Part shown: piece by piece, positions 17,039 to 24,407 of the stretch
Layout of the letters: each line of letters begins with the position of its first letter
How positions within the stretch are numbered: the first letter of the stretch is position 1
Assembly (NCBI GenBank): GCA_002347725.1
Contig: DDXA01000001.1
Span: forward strand, 1 to 64,000
From: Actinobacteria bacterium UBA2272
GTDB taxonomy: Bacteria > Actinomycetota > Coriobacteriia > Anaerosomatales > Anaerosomataceae
Reading direction: 5' to 3'
Length of the DNA stretch: 64,000 nucleotides
Translations under genes and position numbers: made by a program
Notes under the pieces: generated by a model
What the model was told of the DNA's origin: nothing
The model's database searches: none
The model's input: only the letters and a program-made list of their open reading frames with translations

Positions 17039-17859
17039 TCGCACGCGGACTCGGCTACGTCTACGGTCAGGGAACCGGCTTCGGCATCGACGCGCTTCGG
17101 GGTGTCGACTTCGATCTCTCATCGGGCGAGATGCTCGTCATCGCCGGTGCAACGGGCTCGGGCAAGTCCACGCTGCTCCGGTTGCTCGCGGGCCTGCTCC
17201 GGCCTTCGGCCGGCTCGGTCACTGTAGACGGCGTCGCTCCCCATGCGCGTTCTGCCCGAGGCAGGGTTGCGATCGTGTTCCAGAACCCGGAGTCGCAGTT
17301 CTTCGCCGAGACCGTGTTGGCCGACGTGGCCTTCGGCCCTGGCAACCTGGGCGCCGAAGATCCCGATGTGGTGGCGGCGGACGCATTGGCCGCTGTCGGA
17401 CTGGATCCGGGCGCGTTCGGGGGACGGTCACCGCTGACGCTTTCGGGAGGGGAGGCGCGGCGCGCGGCGATCGCCGGCGCACTGGCGATGCGAGCACCAT
17501 ACCTGTTGCTCGACGAGCCGACGGCAGGTCTCGACTCTCGCGGAAGGCGTGATGTCATAGCGGCTATCACCGCCGAGCGAGCGCGCGCCGGTGTCGCGGT
17601 CGTCACGCACGACCCCGATGAGTTCCTGAGTGACGCGGACCACGTCCTTGCGCTTAGCGATGGCGCGCCGGTGTTCGACGGATCTGTCGCCGCGCTGTTC
17701 GACGCGTTTCGGGAGTACGAGTCCGCAGGCCTGCGCCTGCCCGAGGTCGTCCGCGCGCAGCTCCTCGCGCGCGAGCGGGGTGCGCACATCCCGGAGATCG
17801 GCTTCGAGCCCCGGGAAGCTGCGCGGGTTCTCATGGCAGCACGGGGTGAACGCCGATGA
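17029..17859 (+). CDS. ecfA2: ECF transporter energy-coupling ATPase 2
   Basis: Second ATPase of the heterodimeric EcfA1A2 engine. The 276 residues include Walker A AGATGSGKSTLLRLLAGLL, the Q-loop VFQNPESQFFAETVLADVAF, signature LTLSGGEARRAAIAGALAMR and Walker B LLLDEPTAGLD. LSGGEARR rather than LSGGQ is common in this subfamily. Both ends overlap neighbours (10 bp with EcfA1, 4 bp ATGA with EcfT). Confidence 0.92.
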   Translation: MALIARGLGYVYGQGTGFGIDALRGVDFDLSSGEMLVIAGATGSGKSTLLRLLAGLLRPSAGSVTVDGVAPHARSARGRVAIVFQNPESQFFAETVLADVAFGPGNLGAEDPDVVAADALAAVGLDPGAFGGRSPLTLSGGEARRAAIAGALAMRAPYLLLDEPTAGLDSRGRRDVIAAITAERARAGVAVVTHDPDEFLSDADHVLALSDGAPVFDGSVAALFDAFREYESAGLRLPEVVRAQLLARERGAHIPEIGFEPREAARVLMAARGERR

Positions 17860-18653
17860 GAGTGCCCGTCGCGTTCGGTCAGTACGTACCGGTGGACTCA
17901 CCGATTCACGCGCTCGACGCCAAGACGAAGATGGGTCTCGTCGCAGCGTTCACCGCCGGGGTGTTCATGGTGGACGGCTTCCCGGGGCTGGCGGTGATGG
18001 CTCTCGTGGTGGTTGCTACGGTGGCCGTCTCGCGCGTGCCGTGGCACATCGCCATCCGGGGCGTCCGGGCGCTCTCGTTCATCCTGGCGTTCACGCTGCT
18101 CGCGCACGGGCTCCGCTGGAACCCTGCGACCGTCACGCTGGTTCGTCTGGGCCCACTGGCGGTCGACGGCCCTGGTCTGGTGACCGGCGTCTTCTTCGCG
18201 GCTCGCATCATGCTACTCGTCGTCGGGACGTCGTTGCTCACGCTGACGACGACGCCGGTCCAGCTGACCGACGGACTCGAGCGCGTCATGCGGCCGCTCG
18301 AGGTCGTGCGGTTCCCGGCAGGCGAGGTGGCGATGATGCTCACTATCGCCTTGCGATTCATCCCCACCACCGCCGCCGAGGCCGAGAAGATCGTCATCGC
18401 GCAGACCGCGCGCGGCGCGCGTTTCGACGAGGGCGGGCCGATCCGCCGTGCTCGCGCTTTCGTTCCCGTGCTCGTGCCGCTGTTCATCAACCTGTTCAGG
18501 CGTGCCGAGGATCTCGCGCTCGCGATGGAGTCGCGGTGTTATCGTGGCGGCAGAGGCAGAACCCGGCTGAACGCGTCCGTTATGCGGCCCGCGGACTGGA
18601 TGACACTCGCCTTCGCCACCGCAGTCATGATCGCGGTGGGCGTCGCACTCTAG
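17856..18653 (+). CDS. ecfT: ECF transporter transmembrane subunit EcfT
   Basis: Scaffold membrane protein that couples the two ATPases to exchangeable substrate-binding S components. The 265 residues start MRVPVAFGQYVPVDSPIHAL and have about five or six hydrophobic segments. The C-terminal coupling helices contain IVIAQTARGARFDEGGPIRR (first Ala-Arg-Gly motif) and LAMESRCYRGGRGRTRL (second). No S component is encoded nearby, so this is a shared group II module; substrates cannot be inferred. Confidence 0.9.
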   Translation: MRVPVAFGQYVPVDSPIHALDAKTKMGLVAAFTAGVFMVDGFPGLAVMALVVVATVAVSRVPWHIAIRGVRALSFILAFTLLAHGLRWNPATVTLVRLGPLAVDGPGLVTGVFFAARIMLLVVGTSLLTLTTTPVQLTDGLERVMRPLEVVRFPAGEVAMMLTIALRFIPTTAAEAEKIVIAQTARGARFDEGGPIRRARAFVPVLVPLFINLFRRAEDLALAMESRCYRGGRGRTRLNASVMRPADWMTLAFATAVMIAVGVAL

Positions 18654-18662
18654 GGAGGTCCC

Positions 18663-19436
18663 GTGACCGGCACCATCGCTATCACGCTCTCCTACGACGG
18701 CAGCGGTTTTGCGGGTTTCGCACGTCAGCCGGGCCTGCCGACCGTGCAGGGGCGCGTCGAGGAGGCGCTTGCCACGATCCTGCGGTCCGAGGTCGACACC
18801 GTCGGGGCCGGCCGGACCGACGCGGGAGTACACGCGCTCGGACAAGTCATGAGCTTCGCGTCGGACAGCACGGAGCCCGACGCATTGGCACTCCTGCGGT
18901 CGCTGAACGCGCTGGTGGGTGAGGGCATCGTTGTCACGGGCGTGCGCGAGGCGGCCGCCGACTTCAGTGCGCGGCACTCGGCAGTCGGCCGTGAGTACCG
19001 GTACCGGCTGGTCCCGGGGCCGGTTCCCCCGCTGTTCCTCGCGCGACACGCGTGGTGGGTGAAGGGTCCGCTCGATCTGGGCTCGATGCGCGAGGCTGCC
19101 CGCGCGCTCGTGGGCGAGCACGACTTCAAGTCCTTCTGCGTGACGGCGTCGGCCGAGGGGCAGAAGACGGTTCGCAGGCTCGACCTCATCGATATCGGCA
19201 CGGAGACGGTGCTCGGAGAGCACTCGGTGGTCGTGCGCGTGAGTGGCAACGCGTTCCTGCATTCTATGGTGAGGGTCATCGTGGGCAGTCTCGTCGAGGT
19301 GGGACGGGGGAGACGACCTGCTGCCTGGGTTGCCGAGGCGCTGGCAGCCTGTGACCGCGCGAGTGCGGGGCCGACGGCCCCTCCGCACGGGCTCGTGCTC
19401 TGGCACGTGTCCTATCCAGACGAGTGCTGGTTGTGA
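18663..19436 (+). CDS. truA: tRNA pseudouridine(38-40) synthase
   Basis: Isomerises uridines 38-40 in the anticodon arm of many tRNAs. The 257 residues have the N-terminal SYDGSGFAGFARQPGLPTVQ, the catalytic AGRTDAGVHALGQV with the essential Asp, and the C-terminal VSGNAFLHSMVRVIVGSLVE. GTG start with GGGAGGT upstream. Location after rplQ and the ECF genes and before rplM is a conserved arrangement in Gram-positive bacteria. Confidence 0.96.
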   Translation: MTGTIAITLSYDGSGFAGFARQPGLPTVQGRVEEALATILRSEVDTVGAGRTDAGVHALGQVMSFASDSTEPDALALLRSLNALVGEGIVVTGVREAAADFSARHSAVGREYRYRLVPGPVPPLFLARHAWWVKGPLDLGSMREAARALVGEHDFKSFCVTASAEGQKTVRRLDLIDIGTETVLGEHSVVVRVSGNAFLHSMVRVIVGSLVEVGRGRRPAAWVAEALAACDRASAGPTAPPHGLVLWHVSYPDECWL

Positions 19437-19495
19437 CCCGCTTCGGGCGCGCAGGGGGGTCGCGCGGACCGGATGGATACGCCCGGTGGCGTTTG

Positions 19496-19524
19496 TTGAC
19501 ACCCCATGGTGCCGCCGCTAAAGT
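19496..19524 (+). promoter_or_regulatory. Sigma-70 type promoter for rplM-rpsI
   Basis: A consensus TTGACA at 19496-19501 and TAAAGT at 19519-19524 with 17-bp spacing, 60 bp after the truA stop. The predicted transcript start is near 19531, giving a leader of about 65 bases before rplM, where autoregulation could act. This is one of the two best promoter matches in the window. Confidence 0.75.
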
Positions 19525-19595
19525 GTAAGGGTTCGTTTGGAGAGCCCCGTGAACTCGATGAACGACACACGTCCACAGTGCTTTTGGAGGAACCG

Positions 19596-20030
19596 TTGAA
19601 GACCTACTACGCCAAGCCCGGCGAGGTGGAACGCGAGTGGCTCGTTGTCGATGCCACCGACATCCCGCTCGGCAGACTGGCGAGCGAAGTCGCCTCTATC
19701 CTCAAGGGTAAGCGCAAGCCGCAGTACACGCCGAACGTCGACACCGGTGACTTCGTCATCGTCATCAACGCGTCGAAGGTGAAGCTCACCGGCAACAAGC
19801 TCGCGACCAAGATGAAGTACCGCCACTCGGGTTATCCGGGCGGCCTCAAGGAGACCCCGATCTCCGAGATCCTTGCGACCCGTCCCGAGCGCGTCATCGA
19901 GATGGCGGTCAGGGGAATGCTTCCCAAGAACACCCTCGGGCGGGCCATGGGCAAGAAGCTGAAGGTGTACGGCGGCGCCGAGCACCCGCACGAGGCCCAG
20001 AACCCCCGTTCGATCACCCTGGAGGTCTAG
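19596..20030 (+). CDS. rplM: 50S ribosomal protein L13
   Basis: Early 50S assembly protein. The start is TTG at 19596, 5 bases after TGGAGG; this gives 144 residues reading MKTYYAKPGEVEREWLVVDA, the family start. A longer frame from 19506 would begin between the promoter hexamers and is rejected. Signature: RPERVIEMAVRGMLPKNTLG and KKLKVYGGAEHPHEAQNP. Confidence 0.96.
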   Translation: MKTYYAKPGEVEREWLVVDATDIPLGRLASEVASILKGKRKPQYTPNVDTGDFVIVINASKVKLTGNKLATKMKYRHSGYPGGLKETPISEILATRPERVIEMAVRGMLPKNTLGRAMGKKLKVYGGAEHPHEAQNPRSITLEV

Positions 20031-20033
20031 CGC

Positions 20034-20432
20034 ATGGCTGAGAACAAGGCAGTCTACTGGGGCACCGGCCGCCGCAAGACCTCGGTCGCGCGCGCCCGCC
20101 TCATCCCGGGTACGGGCCAGATGGTGGTCAACGGGCGGGCGTTCGATGACTACTTCGGCCGGGCCGTGCTCAGGGGCTTCGTCGAGCAGCCGTTCCGCGT
20201 GACCGAGACGGTCGGGCATTTCGACGTCTTCGCCAACATCAAGGGCGGCGGCATCTCGGGCCAGGCCGGCGCGCTGCGCCACGCTATCTCCCGTGCGCTG
20301 CTCGAGGCCGGCGACGACTATCGTGCCGAGCTCAAGCGTGCCGGTCTGCTGCGCCGCGACCCGCGTATGGTCGAGCGCAAGAAGTACGGCCTGAAGAAGG
20401 CTCGCAAGCGCCCGCAGTTCTCCAAGCGCTAG
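20034..20432 (+). CDS. rpsI: 30S ribosomal protein S9
   Basis: S9 contacts P-site tRNA through its C-terminal Lys-Arg tail. The 132 residues contain YWGTGRRKTSVARARLIPGT, GGGISGQAGALRHAISRALL and the C-terminal KKARKRPQFSKR. It follows rplM after 3 bp. Confidence 0.97.
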   Translation: MAENKAVYWGTGRRKTSVARARLIPGTGQMVVNGRAFDDYFGRAVLRGFVEQPFRVTETVGHFDVFANIKGGGISGQAGALRHAISRALLEAGDDYRAELKRAGLLRRDPRMVERKKYGLKKARKRPQFSKR

Positions 20433-20460
20433 AGCAGCGGGGCGTTCCGATCGACCAGTC

Positions 20461-20489
20461 TCAAGGCCCGCCCTCGTGGCGGGCCTTGA
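20461..20489 (+). terminator. Perfect 12-bp terminator hairpin after rpsI
   Basis: TCAAGGCCCGCC pairs exactly with GGCGGGCCTTGA around the loop CTCGT, 28 bp after the rpsI stop. The T tract is weak (TCGTGTAA), but stem length and GC content suit termination in a high-GC genome. It closes the rplM-rpsI unit. Confidence 0.75.
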
Positions 20490-20513
20490 TCGTGTAACGA
20501 AGGGGGCGACCTC

Positions 20514-21848
20514 ATGGCCCGGCTCTTTGGCACTGACGGCGTGCGCGGCATCGCGAACGCGGATCTCTCGCCTGAGCTTGCGTTCAAGCTCGGCGAGGCG
20601 GCTGGCCACTTCCTCGGCAACCGGGGCAAGGGCAGGATCGTCGTCGGCATGGACACGCGCCTGAGCGGCGACATGCTCGAAGCGGCAGTGGTCGCCGGCG
20701 TCTGTTCTTCGGGAGCCGATGCGCTGAGGGCCGGTATCGTGCCCACGCCAGCGGTCGCGTTTCTGGCGCGGGATCTCGAGGCCGACGGCGGCGTGGTCAT
20801 CTCGGCATCTCACAACCCGGCCGAGTACAACGGCATCAAGTTCTTCGACCGCGGCGGTTTCAAGCTGCCCGACGAGATCGAGGACGAGATCGAGGAGTAC
20901 CTCGTCTCGGAGCGCGACTGGAGTCGGCCGACGGGTGCGCGGGTCGGTCGGGCCACGGTCGTGGCCGACGCCGTCGAGCGCTACATCGCGCACGCGGTGG
21001 CCACCGTCGGCGGCGATCTGTCGGGACTGCGCGTCGCGCTCGACTGTGGGCACGGCGCATCCGCGCTCACGACGCCCAGCGCGTTCGAGCGGCTCGGCGC
21101 CGAGGTCACGAGCATCAACTGCGACTGGAGCGGTACGGACATCAACGCCGGCTGCGGCTCGACGCACCTCGAGGTCGTGGCGGAACTCGTCCGGTCCGGC
21201 TCATTCGATCTCGGTATCTCACACGACGGTGACGCTGACCGCGTGCTCGCTGTCGACGAGAACGGCGCGGAGCTTGATGGCGACCAGATCATGGCCGTTT
21301 GCGCTGTGGACATGGCCGGGCGGGGATCTCTGCCGGGTAACACGGTGGTCTCTACGGTGATGAGCAATCTCGGTTTCGAGCGCGCGCTGAGCGAGCACGG
21401 TATCACCGTGGTCAAGACCCGCGTCGGGGACCGTTACGTCCTCGACCAGATGCGCTCCTCGGGCGCTACCTTTGGTGGCGAGCAGTCCGGGCATGTGATC
21501 TTCCTCGACCATGCCACCACCGGTGACGGTCTTGTGACCGCGCTGCAACTCGCATACACCATCAAGCGTGCCGGTCGTCCCCTTTCCGAGCTCGCGAGGG
21601 TCATGAAACGCTACCCGCAGGTCCTCGAGAACGTACGCGTAGCCGACCGCGGGATGCTGTCGGGCAGCGCCGCCGTCGCCGACGCGGTCCTCGCTGCGGA
21701 GAGCGAACTTGGCGAGACCGGTCGCGTGCTCGTGCGCTCCTCGGGCACCGAGCCGCTCGTGCGCGTGATGGTCGAGGCCGCCGACGAGGCGCAGGCTCGC
21801 GCGATCGTCGCGCGCCTCGCCGAGGTCGTTACCCGCGAACTCGGCTAG
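20514..21848 (+). CDS. glmM: Phosphoglucosamine mutase
   Basis: Converts glucosamine-6-phosphate to glucosamine-1-phosphate, the step after GlmS in UDP-GlcNAc synthesis. The 444 residues include RLFGTDGVRGIAN at the N-terminus, the phosphoserine loop VVISASHNPAEYNG with Ser99 as the active serine, the Mg loop SHDGDADRVLAVDE, the sugar-binding GGEQSGHVIF and the phosphate-binding RSSGTEPLVRVMVEA. It has its own GAAGGGGG ribosome-binding site and is separated from glmS by a surface-protein gene. Confidence 0.97.
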   Translation: MARLFGTDGVRGIANADLSPELAFKLGEAAGHFLGNRGKGRIVVGMDTRLSGDMLEAAVVAGVCSSGADALRAGIVPTPAVAFLARDLEADGGVVISASHNPAEYNGIKFFDRGGFKLPDEIEDEIEEYLVSERDWSRPTGARVGRATVVADAVERYIAHAVATVGGDLSGLRVALDCGHGASALTTPSAFERLGAEVTSINCDWSGTDINAGCGSTHLEVVAELVRSGSFDLGISHDGDADRVLAVDENGAELDGDQIMAVCAVDMAGRGSLPGNTVVSTVMSNLGFERALSEHGITVVKTRVGDRYVLDQMRSSGATFGGEQSGHVIFLDHATTGDGLVTALQLAYTIKRAGRPLSELARVMKRYPQVLENVRVADRGMLSGSAAVADAVLAAESELGETGRVLVRSSGTEPLVRVMVEAADEAQARAIVARLAEVVTRELG

Positions 21849-22018
21849 GATGCGATTCGGCATCTAGGACACGAGAGCGCATCAGGATCGTGCGCAACGG
21901 GCGGCTGTTCACGTGCCCTGACCATTGATATGCTTGTTGTGATAGTCGCTACAGTGGTTGGGGCGGACGGCTCGTTGCGGCCATCGGCACGGTGTGTGGT
22001 CGGGGAAGAATCGCGAGT

Positions 22019-22037
22019 GGCGCGGCGAGGCCGCGCC
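22019..22037 (+). repeat. GC hairpin just upstream of the CWB2 gene ribosome-binding site
   Basis: GGCGCGGC pairs with GCCGCGCC around GAG. It ends 3 bases before the GGGGGAG that serves the ATG at 22054. The 205-bp gap after glmM also holds a possible extended -10 (TGATATGCT, 21926-21934). The hairpin could affect translation or mRNA stability of the surface protein; role unproven. Confidence 0.35.
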
Positions 22038-22053
22038 GAAGGGGGAGAGGCTC

Positions 22054-24018
22054 ATGCACTCAAGATCTCTGCGCGTCCTGCTCGTCGCCTCACTGTTTGC
22101 GACATTCCTGGGGGCGTTCGTCGGCCCGATGTCGGCGAGTGGTTACTTCGCACTGACCCCCATCCAGCTCACCAACGACTCGCATCCGCAGAACCGCTCG
22201 GATATCGACGGCGACTACGTCGTCTGGCGTGACGGCCGCAACGGCACCTGTGGCGCCTGGGATGTTTACGGCTACAAGATCTCCACCGGCGAGGAGTTCG
22301 AGGTCTCCACCGCCGAGAAGAAGCAGGAGAATCCGCGGATCAGCGACGGCGTGGTCGTCTACCAGAGCGACGAGGACTGCGACAGCTGGCCGAACAACAC
22401 GAACATCTACGTGTACGACATCGAGACCGATGAGCACACGGTGATCGCAGACCGGGCGGCAGACCAAGAGGTCCCGGACATCTCCGGCAACGTCGTCGTT
22501 TGGGCCGAATATGACTACGACGACAAGGCAGACTGGGACATCTACGCCTACGACCGCAGCACCGACACCGAGACCCAACTCACCGACGACACCGGCTGGC
22601 AGTACGGCCCGCGCGTCGATGGCGACATAGTCGTGTGGGAAGACCAGCGCAATGGTGATTCGGACGTCTACGCGTACGACCTGGCCACCGACACCGAGTT
22701 CGAGGTGTGCACCGCCTCAGGCTACCAGTGGGAGCCGGTCGTCGAGGGCGATACGATCGCGTGGATCGACGACCGCGACGGGTACGACAGCATCTACGTG
22801 TACAGCATCACCGAGGACATGGAGGAGGAGGTCTACACCTCCGATTCCGAGATCAGCGGGCTTGCGATCGGCGAAGGGCGCCTTGTCTGGAGCGATGAGA
22901 CCACCGGCGATGGTGATCTCTACATGTACGACCTCGCCTCCAGCGCCACCGTTCGCCTGACGATGCAGGCCGAATGTGATGGCCGGCCGGCGATCTCCGG
23001 GCCGTGGGTCTCCTTCAACCGCTACATGCCGGCCACCGGCGAGCCGGACATCTTCATCATGCCGCTCGAGCAGATCGCGACCGAGTACGTGACTGCCGCC
23101 GGCGCCGACCGCTACAGCACCTCGGTCGAGGTCTCGCTGCGGACGTTCCCGAACGGCGCTGACACGGTGATCGTGGCAACCGGAACGAACTGGCCTGACG
23201 CGCTCGGCGCCTCGGCGCTCGCCGGTGTCTACGATGCACCGATCCTGCTCACCCGCCCGGATGCGTTGCCGGCAGAAGTGCTCGCCGAGATCGAGCGCCT
23301 CGAAGCCGTAGACGCGTTCGTGATCGGCGGACCTGCCGCGGTCTCAGAGGACGTAGAAGACCAGCTGGCCGCCGCACTCACGGGCTCCGTCACCCGGCTT
23401 GGCGGCGTCGACCGGTACGAGACCGCGGACCTCGTCGCCGAGGAGGTCGTCAGCTCGAGCACGGAGGATTGGGACGGCGTGGCCTTCGTCGCGACCGGTC
23501 TGAACTTCCCGGACGCGCTGGCCGCATCGCCGCTGGCTGCCCGGGCACACTGGCCGATCTTCCTCAGCCAGGCGGACGGCGTTTCGGCTGCCACGAAGGA
23601 GACGATGGATGACCTTGGCGTGACCAAGATGCTCGTGCTCGGTGGCACCGGTGTCGTGCCGGCCGAGATCGTCGCGCAGGGCTCCGAGGTCGGCATCCTC
23701 GAAGTCGAGCGCATCGGCGGCATGAACCGGTACGCGACCGCCATGGCAGTCGCCCAGTTCGGCGCCACCGAGCTCGGTCTGACCTGGAATGGCGTGGCGC
23801 TCGCAACGGGTGAGAACTTCCCGGATGCGCTTTCGGCCGGAGCCGCGCAGGGTAAGACGAACCAGCTCATGCTGCTCACCCCCACCGCATACCTTGATTC
23901 CGCACCCGCCGCCGCCATCGCGGCCAACAAGCTCGCCATCGGACACGTCAAGTTCATCGGCGGGCTCTCGGCTATCTCTTCTGTGACGCGCGCGCAGGTT
24001 GCCGAGATACTCCCGTAG
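22054..24018 (+). CDS. Secreted seven-bladed beta-propeller protein with three CWB2 cell-wall-binding repeats
   Basis: Predicted cell-surface protein of 654 residues. Residues 1-30 are a signal peptide (LRVLLVASLFATFLGAFVG). Residues about 35-342 contain seven repeats of about 45 residues built on G-D-x-V-V-W-x-D...D-x-Y-x-Y-D-x-x-T, the TolB/WD40-like pattern, so a closed seven-bladed propeller is likely. Residues about 345-654 hold three CWB2 (PF04122-type) repeats beginning AAGADRYSTSVEV, RLGGVDRYETADLVAE and RIGGMNRYATAMAVA, each followed by an NFPDAL-type motif. CWB2 triplets bind secondary wall polymers. The ligand of the propeller is unknown. Confidence 0.88.
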   Translation: MHSRSLRVLLVASLFATFLGAFVGPMSASGYFALTPIQLTNDSHPQNRSDIDGDYVVWRDGRNGTCGAWDVYGYKISTGEEFEVSTAEKKQENPRISDGVVVYQSDEDCDSWPNNTNIYVYDIETDEHTVIADRAADQEVPDISGNVVVWAEYDYDDKADWDIYAYDRSTDTETQLTDDTGWQYGPRVDGDIVVWEDQRNGDSDVYAYDLATDTEFEVCTASGYQWEPVVEGDTIAWIDDRDGYDSIYVYSITEDMEEEVYTSDSEISGLAIGEGRLVWSDETTGDGDLYMYDLASSATVRLTMQAECDGRPAISGPWVSFNRYMPATGEPDIFIMPLEQIATEYVTAAGADRYSTSVEVSLRTFPNGADTVIVATGTNWPDALGASALAGVYDAPILLTRPDALPAEVLAEIERLEAVDAFVIGGPAAVSEDVEDQLAAALTGSVTRLGGVDRYETADLVAEEVVSSSTEDWDGVAFVATGLNFPDALAASPLAARAHWPIFLSQADGVSAATKETMDDLGVTKMLVLGGTGVVPAEIVAQGSEVGILEVERIGGMNRYATAMAVAQFGATELGLTWNGVALATGENFPDALSAGAAQGKTNQLMLLTPTAYLDSAPAAAIAANKLAIGHVKFIGGLSAISSVTRAQVAEILP

Positions 24019-24040
24019 GCCTAGAGACATATCGCCTACC

Positions 24041-24070
24041 ATCGGGCCCCGGCAAACGCCGGGGCCCGAT
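24041..24070 (+). terminator. Perfect 13-bp terminator hairpin after the CWB2 propeller gene
   Basis: ATCGGGCCCCGGC pairs exactly with GCCGGGGCCCGAT around AAAC, 22 bp after the stop codon. It isolates the surface-protein gene from the glmS promoter that follows. Confidence 0.75.
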
Positions 24071-24118
24071 GCTTCGGTGACCGTCATCCGTTCGTTGCGC
24101 TATGGATGCGCGCATCAC

Positions 24119-24127
24119 TGATATAAT
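24119..24127 (+). promoter_or_regulatory. Extended -10 promoter for the glmS ribozyme transcript
   Basis: TGATATAAT contains a perfect TATAAT at 24122-24127 preceded by TG one base upstream, an extended -10 element that can work without a good -35 (none is obvious at 16-18 bp). Transcription would start near 24134, about 45 bases before the ribozyme cleavage site. Confidence 0.6.
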
Positions 24128-24174
24128 CACGCTGTCCGATCGGCTGAGAGGAGGGTGCCCCCCCCCTGACTGAA

Positions 24175-24330
24175 CGCAAGCGCCAGGCCTGACGAACCGT
24201 CAGGTGACGAGGTGAGGGTCTATCGAAGCATTCGGCGGATGGCCCTCCGGCCCTTTCGTCCCGGGGTCGAAACGATGACGACAAAGCCCGCGGGTGACCG
24301 CGGTGGACAAAGCGTCATCGGACCGGGAGT
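24175..24330 (+). ncRNA. glmS self-cleaving ribozyme
   Basis: The leader of glmS carries the conserved core of the GlcN6P-activated ribozyme. AGCGCC at 24179-24184 places the cleavage site between A24179 and G24180. A hairpin of 7 bp (24188-24194 with 24198-24204) precedes the conserved TGACGAGGTGAGGG, then TATCGAAGCATTCGGCGGAT, with GAGGG (24214-24218) pairing CCCTC (24243-24247). P3 forms between CGGCCC and GGGGTCG. P4 pairs CGATGACG (24273-24280) with CGTCATCG (24313-24320), enclosing a CCGCGG-type hairpin and GGACAAAG. In known examples GlcN6P binding triggers cleavage and RNase J decay of the mRNA, lowering GlmS. Boundaries are approximate. Confidence 0.93.
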
Positions 24331-24407
24331 ATCACCTGTCGGCCACGCATGTACGTGCGGTGCGCCGATCACTTCGAACCTAGCCTTCTCACGGGAGGAC
24401 TCTATCT

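Noticed and set aside
24150..24175. CTGAGAGG-like string upstream of glmS suggested a TPP riboswitch.
   Set aside because: None of the other TPP-box elements are present, and the following sequence matches the glmS ribozyme in order and structure, which also fits the downstream gene.
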